A stretch of DNA of 64,000 nt from Prostheceraeus crozeri. Taxonomy: Eukaryota > Platyhelminthes > Polycladida > Euryleptidae. The position numbers were made by a program, and so were the translations under genes. The notes under the pieces are model-generated. The model was not told where the DNA came from. It was given only the letters and a program-made list of their open reading frames with translations, and ran no database searches. The DNA is taken from the NCBI GenBank assembly GCA_907163375.1, contig CAJQUW010002150.1, positions 171,768 to 235,767 on the forward strand, in the 5' to 3' direction. Position 1 is the stretch's first letter, and every line of letters begins with the position of its first letter. Below are positions 36,259 to 48,352 of the stretch, in pieces.

Positions 36259-39200
36259 GGACGGACGGCCGGTTATTTTTTCGGCCTGTGTTGATCAGAA
36301 TGTTTTGCTTGGTCAGTCAATAGAGTCATAGCATTGCAGGAGCATGTCGCACAATTTAAAATTACATGCATGTGACGCAGGTGTTGTGAGCCGCTTCTTG
36401 ATCGTTGTAATTTCTTCTGATTTTTCTAGAAGCCGCGAAGAAGTCTTTCCTCACCGTAGAGGGAGCCGTTGATTTCTCAGCTGACAAAACAGTTTAGGAG
36501 CACGGAATAACTGTTGCACATCGTGAGGAAAATTAGGTTTTTCTTGCTTTTGCTGTTCATTCAAATCGTCTTCAAAAGAAGGTAGAGAAGGACGTTGAGG
36601 GACACAAATATTTTGGAAGTGCATGAATGAGCTTTAGACTATTGATGAATTCTCAGCTGTTTCTGTTCGGGGATTCTGATTGTGGCTGAAGTGTGTTGTC
36701 CGCAATGCGCACTGGTCGAATTTTACATAGTTCTCGACCCTAATTAAGTTTCAAGTGCTGTTTCTTCTCATATAAAGTTTCCACAAGCCTACATGAATTT
36801 TGCCGGTCACCCCCTTCAACTTCCTTCATTTGCATGCAGTCAGTGACTCCTCAAAGAAGTGAGGAATAAATTTAGTGTCGTTGGTTTACCTAAAATAAAC
36901 TGTTTATGCAGAACTTCAATATGCTCTGGAGTGAATTCATGTATTTGACCCCGCAGTCGCATTAGAGGTGCTCGCTGTATAACGGACTGCAAAACCCGTC
37001 GGCAAATGTGGAATTCCAGTGATGGAAAGCGGATTATACGAAGAGATCCTTAATAAACAGTGTCTGCACAATAATAAAGCTACAAGCCTGTCCTGCTTCT
37101 AAATTTCGTAGTTCTTGATCACGTGCAAATAAAAAGTTCAAAATTACAGATGTTTCACGTTGCAAGTTTTTTACTTGAGATTTGAGAAAAGGGTATGGAC
37201 GAAATATCTGTAAAAAACTTTCTTAATTATCTTATTAAGGAAGCCACCATTTCCCATCTGTTCTATAAGCGTTGTTCTTTCTTGATTGGAATATATTCAG
37301 TCGTTGTGTGTTTGTAGTCTTAACTCACGTGACATGAGGATCTGTGAGTCCTGAAACCATAGATTCTGACTGTTTGAGCGCGCCAGAGTACTAGAAGTGC
37401 AAGCTGATTCAAAACGATGTCAGTAGCAGGAACTTACTAAGCAAGCAAGACGCATTACCCTACTGGAAGAGAAGAAACAGCTGTTTATTGCTTGTGGATT
37501 GTTGTGAATTCTTTCGTAATGCTCCGATACGTTGCTTTGATGTGTGAATCACCTGCTGCAAAATCGATGGCATGCTGTTCGTGAACTCACTAAATCTTAT
37601 ATTGATACCATACTACTTATATTTGCCGACAGAGACTGAAATTCTTGAGAGCAGTCTTAAGCCGTCGCATTCGCCTCTCTATAGTGCAAATAATGAATGA
37701 ATTACTGGTTCCCTTGTCCTGATCTGTTTTCACTTTGAATAAAACATCAACGGGCCTATCAGAAGGTACATCACAATCTTCAGTTACCAAAATCTCAAAT
37801 ATAGTTTAAAATCATTGAACATTTGAAAGCATGTTTGAAGACACTGTTTGAAAATATACCTGACCAATCCATCTATGCACCGAAAGGACATTTGTGAAAG
37901 CCTTGAAAATGTAGTTAAAGTCAATGTAGCGTGGGTAAACTCTATATAGAATGTTATTATATGTAAATTTATAAAGAAGAAAAAATATGTTCTAAAAAAT
38001 GTTTTGATACACGCCACGAACGCTACTCTTTGATGAATGCATAAGTTTGTATTCAGCTGTTTTCGGTGTACATGGAGGAATGAGACATACCCGTGTAGTG
38101 TCGTATCTTACGTCAGGACAGCATAAACCCGCTAGCAATCCGCTTTCACTGCCTCCATTAATTATACTTGCTGAATCGGATCTCTATGTCAAATGTACTC
38201 ACTGCGATTGAGCATGAGAATAGTTGATTGATTCAACTGACACGAACGGGACAACTTAATGGAAGGATAAATTGATAAAAATTAATTTCATTAAGCAGAA
38301 CTTATTTAAACTGCAATTTACAGGAGATTGAGAAAGATCTTGATAGCATCTATCATCTCCCCATTATGCTGCAAACAATGACACAATGAAGGAAATAATT
38401 ATTTTCAATATCGTTAACGATATTTGTCGGGGTAATGTTGCAGTATTGCTATAAATGTCATGTCATTGAATGCATGGATCAGATTCTTTTCATTTACTAA
38501 TTATACTACACAATGTAACTATCACTGTAATACTACTGCAGCTGATTGCATTGCAAGACATACAAATTCATTAAGACTTGATGTTAGTGATTAAAATCAA
38601 TGATACATTCCAAACGAAGGATACTGCAAGGTAAGATGTTAATGATGAAAGAGATTTTCCTTAATTAAAGTAATTACAGAAAGTCAGTTCAAAGCCTCAC
38701 TGGGATTTTCGATTCGTTGTAATATGGCAAATGGAGGAATTCTACCTCGAAGAATATAGACACAGATGATGAAAACAACATGAAAAGTGACGAGAGATTG
38801 AATAGTGATAATTTCATATCAAGTTATAGAAGAGAACACGAAATTGCAAACTATTTATCTCTTATTCAACTTCAATGTTCTCCGTAGCGCATTCTTTAAA
38901 GAGAAGAATTAACGGAAATGAAATCGGTTTCAGGAAATGTTAAAAAATGCGATTGACATTAAGAGACAAAAATGTCGTTCTTAGAAGTAGCTTTCATGTC
39001 ATCCATAGGAGCGTTATGCAATTGCATCGAGCATGAGCAGTTTCGTCATAAATTGTAAGTGGAAATCTCTTATTCAATATCTTTGTTTCATTGTCTGTTT
39101 CATTGTCTCTACAAGCAGATGATCAGGCCCATGCTCATCGAGATACTGAGTGAGCGATTACAGCGACTCCTGATCTTCTAAATTATTGATTTTTTCCAAA

Positions 39201-41689
39201 TCACATCAGACTCATATCACAACAAATTCATCACAGCAACTTCTGGGGTAGCGACAATTTGATCTGCTTACTTGGTGTCAGGGTTGATTCTTCTTGGGTT
39301 CCTGGCCCCTATGAGCTAGTGGTTATGACTGAGGGAGACACCCCTGTAACTGGCCGAGACGTCAGAGGCAGCGCTAAGTGATCGCGTCCTTGATAATCTC
39401 GAGGATTTTTGACAGGGATGCTTTGGTTAGAAGTCAGCATGACATAGATGCAGATGAACCGGGGTTACTTCCCATAACAGCAGCTATGTCCCCACTCGGC
39501 TGCATGGAGTGTCCATGCATGCCTGCATCAGGGCCTCAAAGGGTGGTGCAGTGCTGCTGTTTGGTGCTGGATGGATTGGGCTAGATCGTTGCTACTCTGG
39601 TTCCCACTCCGCAACTTCGGGGCATCTTTTACTCAAGTCTTATACACCACAGTAGGCCAAGTACATGCAAGTAAACAGACTTTCGCCAACTCCGCATCTC
39701 GAGATATTCAAAAGCCGGGAAATACGATTATTTGTGACTCTACTCTATCTCAGGATTGGCTCAAATCATTTTGGAATCCCTGAACATGCATAAAGGCATT
39801 TAGTTCATTTCAAAAACTTCATCAGTTGAAACGCTTGCAAGCTTCAATTAGCATCAAGTTGAATTTGACACTGACCGACAGGCTGCCAGATAGGCCCAGT
39901 CGGCCGCCGGAATGGGTCAGTTATGTTTGGCTGCATCTCCAATCATGCGACTTGCGGACACACTGCTAGGGGTCATATTTAAGCATTTGGATGATGACTA
40001 ACCGTGCAAATCTTCTCTAGGTCGCATTTCATCAATTGACGATTTCTTGAGAACCTCTCAGCAAAGCCTTTGATATCCTCTTCCAGCAGATATTCTTATA
40101 AATGTCGAGCACACTGTAATCCAGCTAATACTTGCCCCACAGATGCATGAATTATGGAAATGCGATAATACAATGCCTCACAACTTACTAGATATTGATG
40201 AAAATGACCAGCATATTGCCAATCTATTATATGCACTCTCAATGGATCTCAATAGTGACAAATTTTGACCGAATTTCAATTATATAAAATATCCAAGTCT
40301 CTCAATCACTGGTGATCGAAGTGACATCGAATTCCATTACTAAAATGTCGACAAACCTAAATGACTGAAAGCTCAATTATCAGCGAGTGAACTTTTTATT
40401 GGTTTGAAATATTTTGATTGCCTCTTCTCTAACCAAATAGGGAATTTCATATTTTTGACTGAAAAAATGCAGAAATCATTGTTTTGGTCTGATGGACATC
40501 AACAGCAAAGTACTTTGGTCGATCATTTGAGGATAATGCCAGTATCTGAGAATAATTCCCCATAGATTATATTTCTTTTAGAATTCTTCGACTATTTATA
40601 TTTTTGTCACTAATTTGTCTGTCAACAACAATTCTAAATATACAATATTTTGACAGGAATTCGCAGACAGACACGACCTTTCTTTTCTAAATTATCAATT
40701 TGAAATCCATTCGTCAAACCTAATTGATATTTTCTTTCAAATTATTTCTTCGGATATGGAAGAGTTGGTAGGTTATTTAATTAGATTTATCATTTAAGGA
40801 CTCAATTATCGAGGGATTTTATCTCGTATCGAAACACGACTAATATGCCATTGGTTAATGAAAAAATGGCAAAAAGTGTGAAATGGAATTTTCACAAATT
40901 GTTCTACATCTGAATTTAGTTGATTAGAGTTGAGTTAACGAGTTAGAAGACTTCCATTATAAGGCCAGAGGAAATTCCTACTTTGAAACACGACAGCCTA
41001 GAAAGCACAAATTGCCGAAGATTTGCTTCCATTAACTGAACTTTCAATATGATAACACCTGTAACTTTTTTCAATACAAACCGAAACTGTTTTCCAGAGA
41101 AACGCCAAATATCACTTAATTTGAATTTCACAATTTTGCATTTTAAACTTCTATCCAGTGTCAGTTCATCCGCGTAAGAATGAATTTTGAAATTTACTTT
41201 GATACAGATGCGAATTTTTCTTATTAGCGCCTTTATAGCACTACGGGAATGTTGCACTTTCGTTTGTAGCAACTTGGTTGATCGCGAACTTGAAGTAAAT
41301 CAATCTTAGACATCTAATCGCAAATTTATGCGACAATATCTATGTTTATCAGAATGTGCACTTCCGCGTTAGTGTGCTGATGCTTCTATGCAGCTGTTCC
41401 ATTTACTTGCTAGGGTTTTCTCAAAGCTTGGAACACCTTGAAATGCAGTTGAAAAGGTTGCGTACCTAAATTTTACTTGTTTATTTAAGAGAGCATTTTA
41501 CATTTTTATTATCCGATAAGAATATTTGTGCATTTTCGCCTGTGAAAGCAGCTTTTTTGTCAGTTGACACTAACTCGGGATGACCTACAGAATGGCTCTT
41601 CATCGAAATGGTGAGGCCTTTACTCGTCATGAGCGCAAAGCTTCTACTGTTCGAGTTTAAAATTTGCTCCGTCCAGTACATTTAACCGA
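36259..41689. other. About 5.4 kb without a recognisable gene
   Basis: No domain-bearing frame seen. 37750-37870 is distantly similar to 61441-61560 (shared order of CCTATC, ATCTTCA, ATCTCAA and AAATCATTG), a probable old dispersed repeat. Frames at 39378-39783 are relatively GC-rich but unrecognised. 41180-41295 resembles 44965-45065. Confidence 0.4.
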
Positions 41690-41870
41690 AATGCAATTAT
41701 TAGTGTCATTCCTGCAGTTTGTGCATTTGTTCAGATGGCTACTTACAGTGAGTTGTTTCGCATGTGTTCTTCTATTCTTTGATGTAATATGCGTTTTGTT
41801 TGTTCCAAGCATTGGGTGTCAGGATCAACCCGACATTCAAAGCTATACAGTACACAACTTCTACATCATG
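41690..41870 (+). repeat. Dispersed repeat, half of an inverted pair
   Basis: TTCAGATGGCTACTT, then GCATGTGTTCTTCTATTCTT and CCAAGCATTGGG, recur inverted at about 42940-43140. The translated frames share residues such as CVLLFFD and VPSIG, but this is not a known domain. The partner copy and orientation suggest a transposable-element fragment. Confidence 0.65.
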
Positions 41871-42216
41871 GTTCCATATTGGAAAAAAATTAGTCGGAAT
41901 TTGATAGATGTTGTATTTAACATGAAAAAGATAATTGAATGAGCACAAAAATGTAAATAAATGAATAATGTAAAGAAAAAAAATATAAAATATGTATAAT
42001 AAAATGCAAAAAAAGGAGACAGTTAATATATGTCATCGTAAAGAAGAAAGAAAGGAAAAGCAGAAAAGAGAAAAAATAATTAACAAAAATTACCATGGCA
42101 ATAAAAGCGATAAAACAAAATCCTTCTGAACACACAGATCAGGTGACTCAGCTTTAATGGCCAAAGCCTCCAAGATTCGAAGGTGTGTCAAACTTTGATG
42201 GCGATGGATGACTTGG

Positions 42217-42280
42217 AAAGAAGTCTTCGCATTTGCAGTATCGCGTGCAATAACACCGCTGCAAATGCGAAGACTTCTTT
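42217..42280. repeat. Perfect 22-bp hairpin
   Basis: AAAGAAGTCTTCGCATTTGC plus AG at 42217-42238 is followed, after a 20-base loop, by its exact inverse complement at 42259-42280. The pairing is free of mismatches. Confidence 0.93.
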
Positions 42281-42929
42281 GCATTTCCATGGTGGCCTGA
42301 AGATAGCCTCCGGTGGTGGCTGAAAGGCCTCGCTGTTGCAATAAACGAAAAAAGTCAACATCTCTCGCTTTTGGGCTTTCCTCAAAATTAGTATAACGAA
42401 TGTCTAGCCCTCTGTTCAGTGCAATTAAAGAATACATTTAAATAAAGCAATTAAAATATATTAAGCATTCGTGTCCCATTGATTTCATTAATTTGGTAGC
42501 AAAACAGGTTCTTGAAATTAGATGTAACAATGTCAAAAAGGCGACGTAAACTTATCAAATTAGTTCGAATATTGAGCCATGATGTAAAAGAAGGTGAATA
42601 TTTAAGACTTTGAAGAGAGGAGAGTGCCGGTAATTAAGTCTGAAAGATAAAACTAGTAAGCAGATGCATTCTTATTGATGATTATTGATTCATTCGCAAC
42701 CTTTTTTCTCATTATCAATTGAAAAACTGTTTCTTGACAATGCTAAAAGCACAACGAATGAGAAATCCAAAATACCAAATTTTTGATTCTTCCGTTTGTA
42801 GACGTAGCATCTATAAAATTCCGATGTACGCGCATCTAATTGCTTCTAATGTTGAACAATGAAATAAAAGCAGATACTCAACATCTTCAAGACAGGACAA
42901 ATAGTCAGAAGAATAAAGCCAGTAAGCTG

Positions 42930-43140
42930 ATGTGATCATGCGTTGTGTATAATTTTGAATGTAAGGTGTGATGCCCAATGCTTGGGACAAATAGTTGGAC
43001 AAGCAAAACGCAGGTTGATGCATCAAAAAATAAAAGAACACACGCGAGGTTACTCAGATGAAAGTAGCCATCCGAACACACTCTAGAAAAACTGTTTTTC
43101 GGTTGAATGCATAGGAAAGATTGCATTCGAAACTCGCATA
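42930..43140 (-). repeat. Dispersed repeat, second half of the inverted pair
   Basis: Inverse counterpart of 41690-41870 with about 1 kb between. It is more diverged toward its ends. Confidence 0.65.
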
Positions 43141-43289
43141 GTAGAAGCTCTGTTACGAAGTGATAAAGCTCTTGAGTCTCAATCAAACCATAGGTTTCAA
43201 TGGCGACTCTGCTTTCATAAAAGTATCTGAATATTCGCTTTGTGACAATTGTTAATGCATTTTTAATATTGTTAGTCACTGCTTTCACT

Positions 43290-44091
43290 ATCAGCCTCTG
43301 AGTGGATGATTCTCAATTCTATGACTCAAGTTAATTCAGGTGTACCGCAGGGGGTAAATTGGCCCCGTTCCTTTTCTGTCTCCATATCAGCTCTTGAAGT
43401 CTTATAAGAATGAAATTCTCATTTCAAAATATGCTGATGACGTCATCGCCGTGGTACGACTGCTTGAGGATAGCTGTGTTGAAAGCAAACTTAATGAAGA
43501 ATTGCAGCAGATGGACCACTGGTGTACAACACATGGGCTGCTTAATCAAAATAAGACAAAATGCATGTTAGTCAGAAATTCAACTGCTATGTTATGCAAC
43601 CCTCAAAACATTCAATTCTAAAAACAATTAAAAATCCTCGGAGTAATTTACAGCGAGAAAAAGACTTGGGACGATCATGTGAAGTACATCTGCCTCATTA
43701 AGCGTCTCAAGAATCGTATCTCAACGAGTGATCTTGTCCTGCTTTATAATTCAATCATCCTATCGATTCGGGACTATAATGCACCACTGCTCATTGAGCA
43801 GTCATGACTCGAACAAGATTGAGAAAATACGCCGTAAAACTCATCGTACAATCTATGGAGAAGGATGTCAACTCCCAGCGTTTACACCTTTGGACCTTCG
43901 AGGACAAACGGATAATCTAAAATTGTTTCATGAACTGTGTGACCCAAGTAATGTGCTCGCTTCACTTCTTCCTTATACTTTGCCACGCACTAGAAAACTT
44001 GCTGTGCCACTATCACAAACACTAAATAGTCAGAGATCCTTCTTATCGTTTTGCAGCTCTCTTTGTAATAGATTGTGCTCACATAGTGTTT
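43290..44091 (+). pseudogene. CR1/L2-like LINE reverse transcriptase, frameshifted
   Basis: Non-LTR retrotransposon ORF2 fragment. In order: VNSGVPQG (about 43333-43352), a one-base frame change, then LAPFLFCLHIS; YADD as KYADDVIAVV at about 43424-43450; a conserved LKILGVIY followed by TWDDHVKYI; and, in another frame from 43728, IRRKTHRTIYG and a C-terminal region rich in TR and SF. The domain order matches RT palm and thumb of CR1/L2-type LINEs. At least two frame changes and the missing 5-prime half make it dead. It continues after the foldback element that interrupts it at 44092-44806. Confidence 0.88.
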
Positions 44092-44806
44092 TAGTCCGGC
44101 AGCCAGAACGAGTTTCTGCAGGGAACGGGGCCGAAAGTGAGACTTCCACAGAATGATGCACACCCTATGCCTACTTCGAATCTCCACGTCTGCCGAGTTC
44201 TAGTGAGTTCCTCTTCTTGTCAGACAGGATCAAAGAAAAACACATGTAAATTCAATGGGTCGCAATTTGCAGTTTTTGGCAAAAATGAAATTTTGTATGT
44301 TTTCTCGGATGAAACGAAAAGTACTAAGCTCAGAGTCATAATTTTTGGCATGGAATGTCTTCAGGTCATTTCCTTTCATATTCATTCACCCCTGTTTATA
44401 AAGCTACAGACATCTAGATTTGGCGAGCCTCTTAATGTCGGCAAACACCAGCATGTTGGTCCACTTCATCCACACTCAACCACATTCTCACATACATTGC
44501 CGATCAGATGCATGATAATAGTACATGAACATGAAAGGAAATGACCTGAAGACATTCCATACCAAAAATTGTGACTCTGGGCTTAGTACTTTTTGTTTAA
44601 TCAGAGAAAACATACAAAATTTCATTTTCACCAAAAACTGCATTGGATTTACATGTGCTTTTCTTTGATCATGTCTGACAAGAAGAGGAACTCACTAGAA
44701 ATCGGCAGACGGGCAGATTCGAAGTAGGCAAAGAGCGTAGATCATTCTGTGAAAGTCTCATTTTCGGCCTCGTTCCCTGCAGAAACTCGTTCTGGCTGCC
44801 GGACTA
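44092..44806. mobile_element. Foldback element, copy 2, with TTT target duplication
   Basis: 715 bp from TAGTCCGGCAGCC to GGCTGCCGGACTA. Inverted arms of about 280 bases hold the same landmarks as copy 1 (GCCGAGTTCTAGTGAGTTCC; GGCATGGAATGTCTTCAGGT). TTT flanks both ends (44089-44091, 44807-44809). It is inserted in the LINE C-terminal region. No ORF of its own. Confidence 0.92.
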
Positions 44807-45065
44807 TTTAGCAACGACTGTTTTTTTGTTTTCTGTTTATTCATTGTCTTTTTTCTCTTTTATGTAATTTCGTGTTTTCGAATGAATGACTTGTGTATGA
44901 AACCTGTCTGTAGTGCTGATTTGTATATGACAAATATACATGTACATCATTCTATCCGAATAATATTTCAAATTCACTTTGATGGAAATGCGAAACCTTC
45001 CGATTACTGTTTAACACCCTGGGAATGATGTACTTTCGTTAATAGCAGTCTGATGGCTCGCGATT
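44807..45065 (+). mobile_element. LINE 3-prime remainder and adjoining repeat
   Basis: Once the foldback element and one TTT are removed, the LINE frame from 43728 can be followed into this stretch, although the protein is no longer typical, so most is probably 3-prime UTR. 44965-45065 resembles 41180-41295, perhaps a shared LINE tail. Confidence 0.45.
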
Positions 45066-46223
45066 TCGGAGTAATGCAACCAAAGACATTCTATTTAATG
45101 AATTTATCTGGCAACACCACAGGAGAACAATTTAACATGTTTACCTGATCAACAACTACCAGGTGATCTGACTATTGACTAATGACTCCATTTCTGCGCG
45201 TGGAAATGGCTAGAAATTAACACACTGTTGTCAGCAACGCACTTTGCAATGCTGATGTCCGATGCATCCTTTCATCAGGCAAGTTTATCCAAAGATTCCG
45301 CAAGAGTGGATAAAACTTTCAAGTGCAACATCCATTTAAAAGGTCTATAGAGAGAGGATAAATTCTTTCAAAAAAACTAGCTGAAGGAGTTGTTCCATTA
45401 AGGATCACTTTGCAATCTTTTTGAACCAGTGAAAAACTCTCAGAGGATCATAATGATCTTCCTAGTGCCTTTTATCCCCTGTGTGTTATCACAAGAATCA
45501 ATGGATCTGCATTAGCAATGAATAAGTATTACCATTTTCGAACAGACGCATTATCAGGATAAAAGTTCATAAATCTTAGGGACGATGGAACCTAAGTTTA
45601 GGGCCCATGAACTTTTAAATCTGAAAATTGAAGCAAATGCGAATCCATTTCTCACTCGATTATAGTCGTTGGCTTATCAAATTGCATTAATGGAAATCAT
45701 TTTTTCATCAATTTGTTTATATGAACCTCACAGATATTGTCTGCATGGAAATGTGCATTTATACAGAATGCGACGCGGCGCGACACGCTTCCTTCACTCT
45801 AATGAGCTTACCACGTGACTCGAGCACAGAAGAAGGGTGTGGTAATATCCTTCGAATGATTTTCGAGGCTAGGATTACAAAATAAACATTGCAGAGAATA
45901 AGTATATCAGGTAGAGTAGCAACTCAAGATTAATTAAATCCCAAATGTGTGTGCATTTTCGATTTTATTGAATGACCTCGAGTTGAGACCCAGTATACTT
46001 TTGGAGAAATTTACACGGATTTGGCTGATCATGACAGCAATACAGAAGGAAGAATAGCATTTTAAAATTCATTTTGCATCCCTGGAGAGGCAATGTTTAC
46101 TCAATTAGTAATGCGATGGATGACTATGTATTACTTTAATGCTCAGCTTTATTAATAAGAGTATTTTCTTAAGCGTGATGAAATCAGAAACTACCTAAAA
46201 TATCGTAATCAAGCTATGATTAT
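45066..46223. other. No gene recognised
   Basis: AT-rich, no motif-bearing frame, no repeat noticed. Confidence 0.4.
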
Positions 46224-46441
46224 CATATTGGAGTAGGCAAAAACCAGTTCTGTCTTCTTCTAAAATTTCATGGCTAAGAGATTACATTAAAAACTATTTT
46301 GTATTAAATAGCTATAATATATATATATATATATATATAAAATAACTAATAAATAGTTTTAATGTAAATAGTTTTTTACGTCATCTCTTAGCCATAAAAT
46401 TTTGGAAGAAGACAGAACTGGTTTTTGCCTACTCCGATATG
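46224..46441. repeat. Inverted repeat centred on an AT run
   Basis: CATATTGGAGTAGGCAAAAA through CTTAGAGA-like sequence at 46224-46300 pairs with the inverse at about 46355-46441 (landmark GACAGAACTGGTTTTTGCC). The middle holds a (TA)n run near 46317-46339. Such an AT-centred palindrome can extrude as a cruciform. Confidence 0.85.
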
Positions 46442-46499
46442 AAAAGTAGTCTTCTGTTCGCGGCCATCCTATTCAACTATGATTATAATTCCCTTTAAC

Positions 46500-47021
46500 C
46501 ACAGAATTAGACAGGTCGTCTGTTCTTCCGTTTGACTAGAAGGGAAGCATTGGAACATGTAGCGTAAATGAAATGGCACAATCTGCTGACTAAATACCAT
46601 AGCAATCGAACAATGAGCAGCCAGTTCAACATTAAACACGCCAAATTGTGCAAAGTTTCAGTGACTGCTATCAACTGGATCACACAGCAAAGAGACGCAG
46701 TCGATGTCAAGTTCTGCAGAGAAGTTTGTGAACGTTTTTCCATGCTCCTGCTAACTTTTTTAAAAATGATCGGAAACACCAACATTATCGAGAAAACTTT
46801 TGCACAATGATTTGAATTCTTCGAATCTGAAAGAATCGTGGCGATCGGAGCATTTTGAAGGAATTCAAAGCAATCCGCAAGCGACGCACGACTATTTTTC
46901 CTATCTCTGTAAGGTATTAAAAATTTCTTTTTGTCCACTTATTAAGTTCCTGCATGTGCCATCTGTTTGAATCAGCTAGCACTTCTAGCAAAGTGATACG
47001 GTTAAACAATCTAATTCTGTG
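46500..47021 (+). mobile_element. hAT-like MITE, CACAGAATTAGA family, copy E (best copy)
   Basis: 522 bp, ends CACAGAATTAGAC and TCTAATTCTGTG. The flanks CCTTTAAC (46492-46499) and CCTTTAAT (47022-47029) match at 7 of 8, supporting an 8-bp target duplication and hAT affiliation. An 80-codon plus frame (46568-46810) is also largely open in copies B and C but has no known domain. Confidence 0.9.
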
Positions 47022-47518
47022 CCTTTAATAGATGTATATGAGTCCACGATAATATTCAGATTCAAGAAATGAAACACAAATTTAGTGAGTTATAAAGTCA
47101 TTCCGATGAAAACATAAATGACAAGCTTAAAATTTTAAACAAGAAGCACAATAAGATCTCAACCTTTCTATGAAAACTTCATTATAATGCGGTTCATGAA
47201 ATTTCCACTTAATTAAGACACCTGTTTGTAAGTCCGTTCCTTCTGATGCCTCATCAGTTTCATACTATTTATGGAGAGGCACCAAAGCGCTAGTATATAA
47301 ACACAGAAATAATTTGCAAAAAATTATTTTCTTAAAAATCGGTCAAATATATTTTAGACCGCAGGAATGTAAATTTTGTAAAGAACTTTTTGAATGCTTT
47401 GATGTAAAAATGTTCACTGCATGTTGACATATAAGGTTTAAGAAGCACGCTTTTGCTTTTTTTGGATGAAAATGCTATGTTCTCACTTTTTCATCAAAAG
47501 TGTTCATGTTTGGCATCA

Positions 47519-47563
47519 TGTCGGGCGAGTGCGGGGAATCAAGGCTTTGGTGTCTTGTAGTGT
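47519..47563 (+). mobile_element. Right-end fragment of the tRNA-core TIR element
   Basis: TCGGGCGAGTGCGGGGAATC followed by AAGGCTTTGGTGTCTTGTA is identical or nearly so to the right end of 50089-50243. Only this end is present. Confidence 0.8.
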
Positions 47564-47645
47564 TTAAAAAATACCGGCAATTTATTTTAAGTTACCTTAC
47601 CCGTAATTTTCTGGTAATGTACCGGTAATACATATTCATGTCCTA

Positions 47646-48350
47646 CCCTCACGAAAATTTTTCACGAGAGCTCATGAAATTTAATGCGGATTCATGAGAT
47701 TTTTATGAGAGCTCATGGGATTATTATGAGTCTCATGATATTCTCACAAGAAAATATTTAGCTCATGATGTTCTCATGATGCTTTGATCGCGTTCATGAG
47801 AAAGTCATGAGCATTTATGAGGTTTTCGTGAAAATTATCTTATAAGTAGTAAGTTATGCATGCTAGCCGCGAAAGGAAATAACCATAAGAAAGCTTATTC
47901 AATCGATCAAGATCTTCAAAGTTAGTCTATAAAAGATAAAAATGAAAATATATAGGATGTATCATGGCGATGTGTAACATCATTTTCGAAATGATCCATG
48001 TATAATTTGCCTTTGGAATTATCATTACTATGCAAGATGTTGAAAATAGACATATATACAATCACAGTTAGACACAAGATCATGAGAAATAGCGGTCTAT
48101 TCCTGCAAATACTGAAATAGCATTGTGGACATGGCATGACAATGATTTGAGCAATGTGGCTAGGCCAAGAAAACTTCAATAACTGAATGCAAGACAAATG
48201 AATTCAGATGTATGAAAAAGCAACTGCTAATTAATTAATGAGATTTTCATGAGAAAGCTTCATGCGAAAACGTTCCAAATCCGCATTAAATTTCATGAGA
48301 TATATATGCGTAAAAATCTCATGAAAATCATGAGGAATTTTCGTGAGGGC
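47646..48350. mobile_element. 705-bp MITE with TA target, TCATGA-rich
   Basis: The ends CCCTCACGAAAATT and AATTTTCGTGAGGGC are inverted, with TA outside both (47644-47645, 48351-48352), as in Tc1/mariner-type MITEs. About 170 bases on the left and 120 on the right are packed with CTCATGA/TCATGAG motifs and share AAATTTAATGCGGAT in inverse orientation. A 91-codon minus frame inside has no known domain. Confidence 0.85.
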
Positions 48351-48352
48351 TA

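Noticed and set aside
34648-36323. Small genes across the GC-rich repeats
   Set aside because: Frames follow the minisatellite unit and change with unit length; no conserved start or domain.
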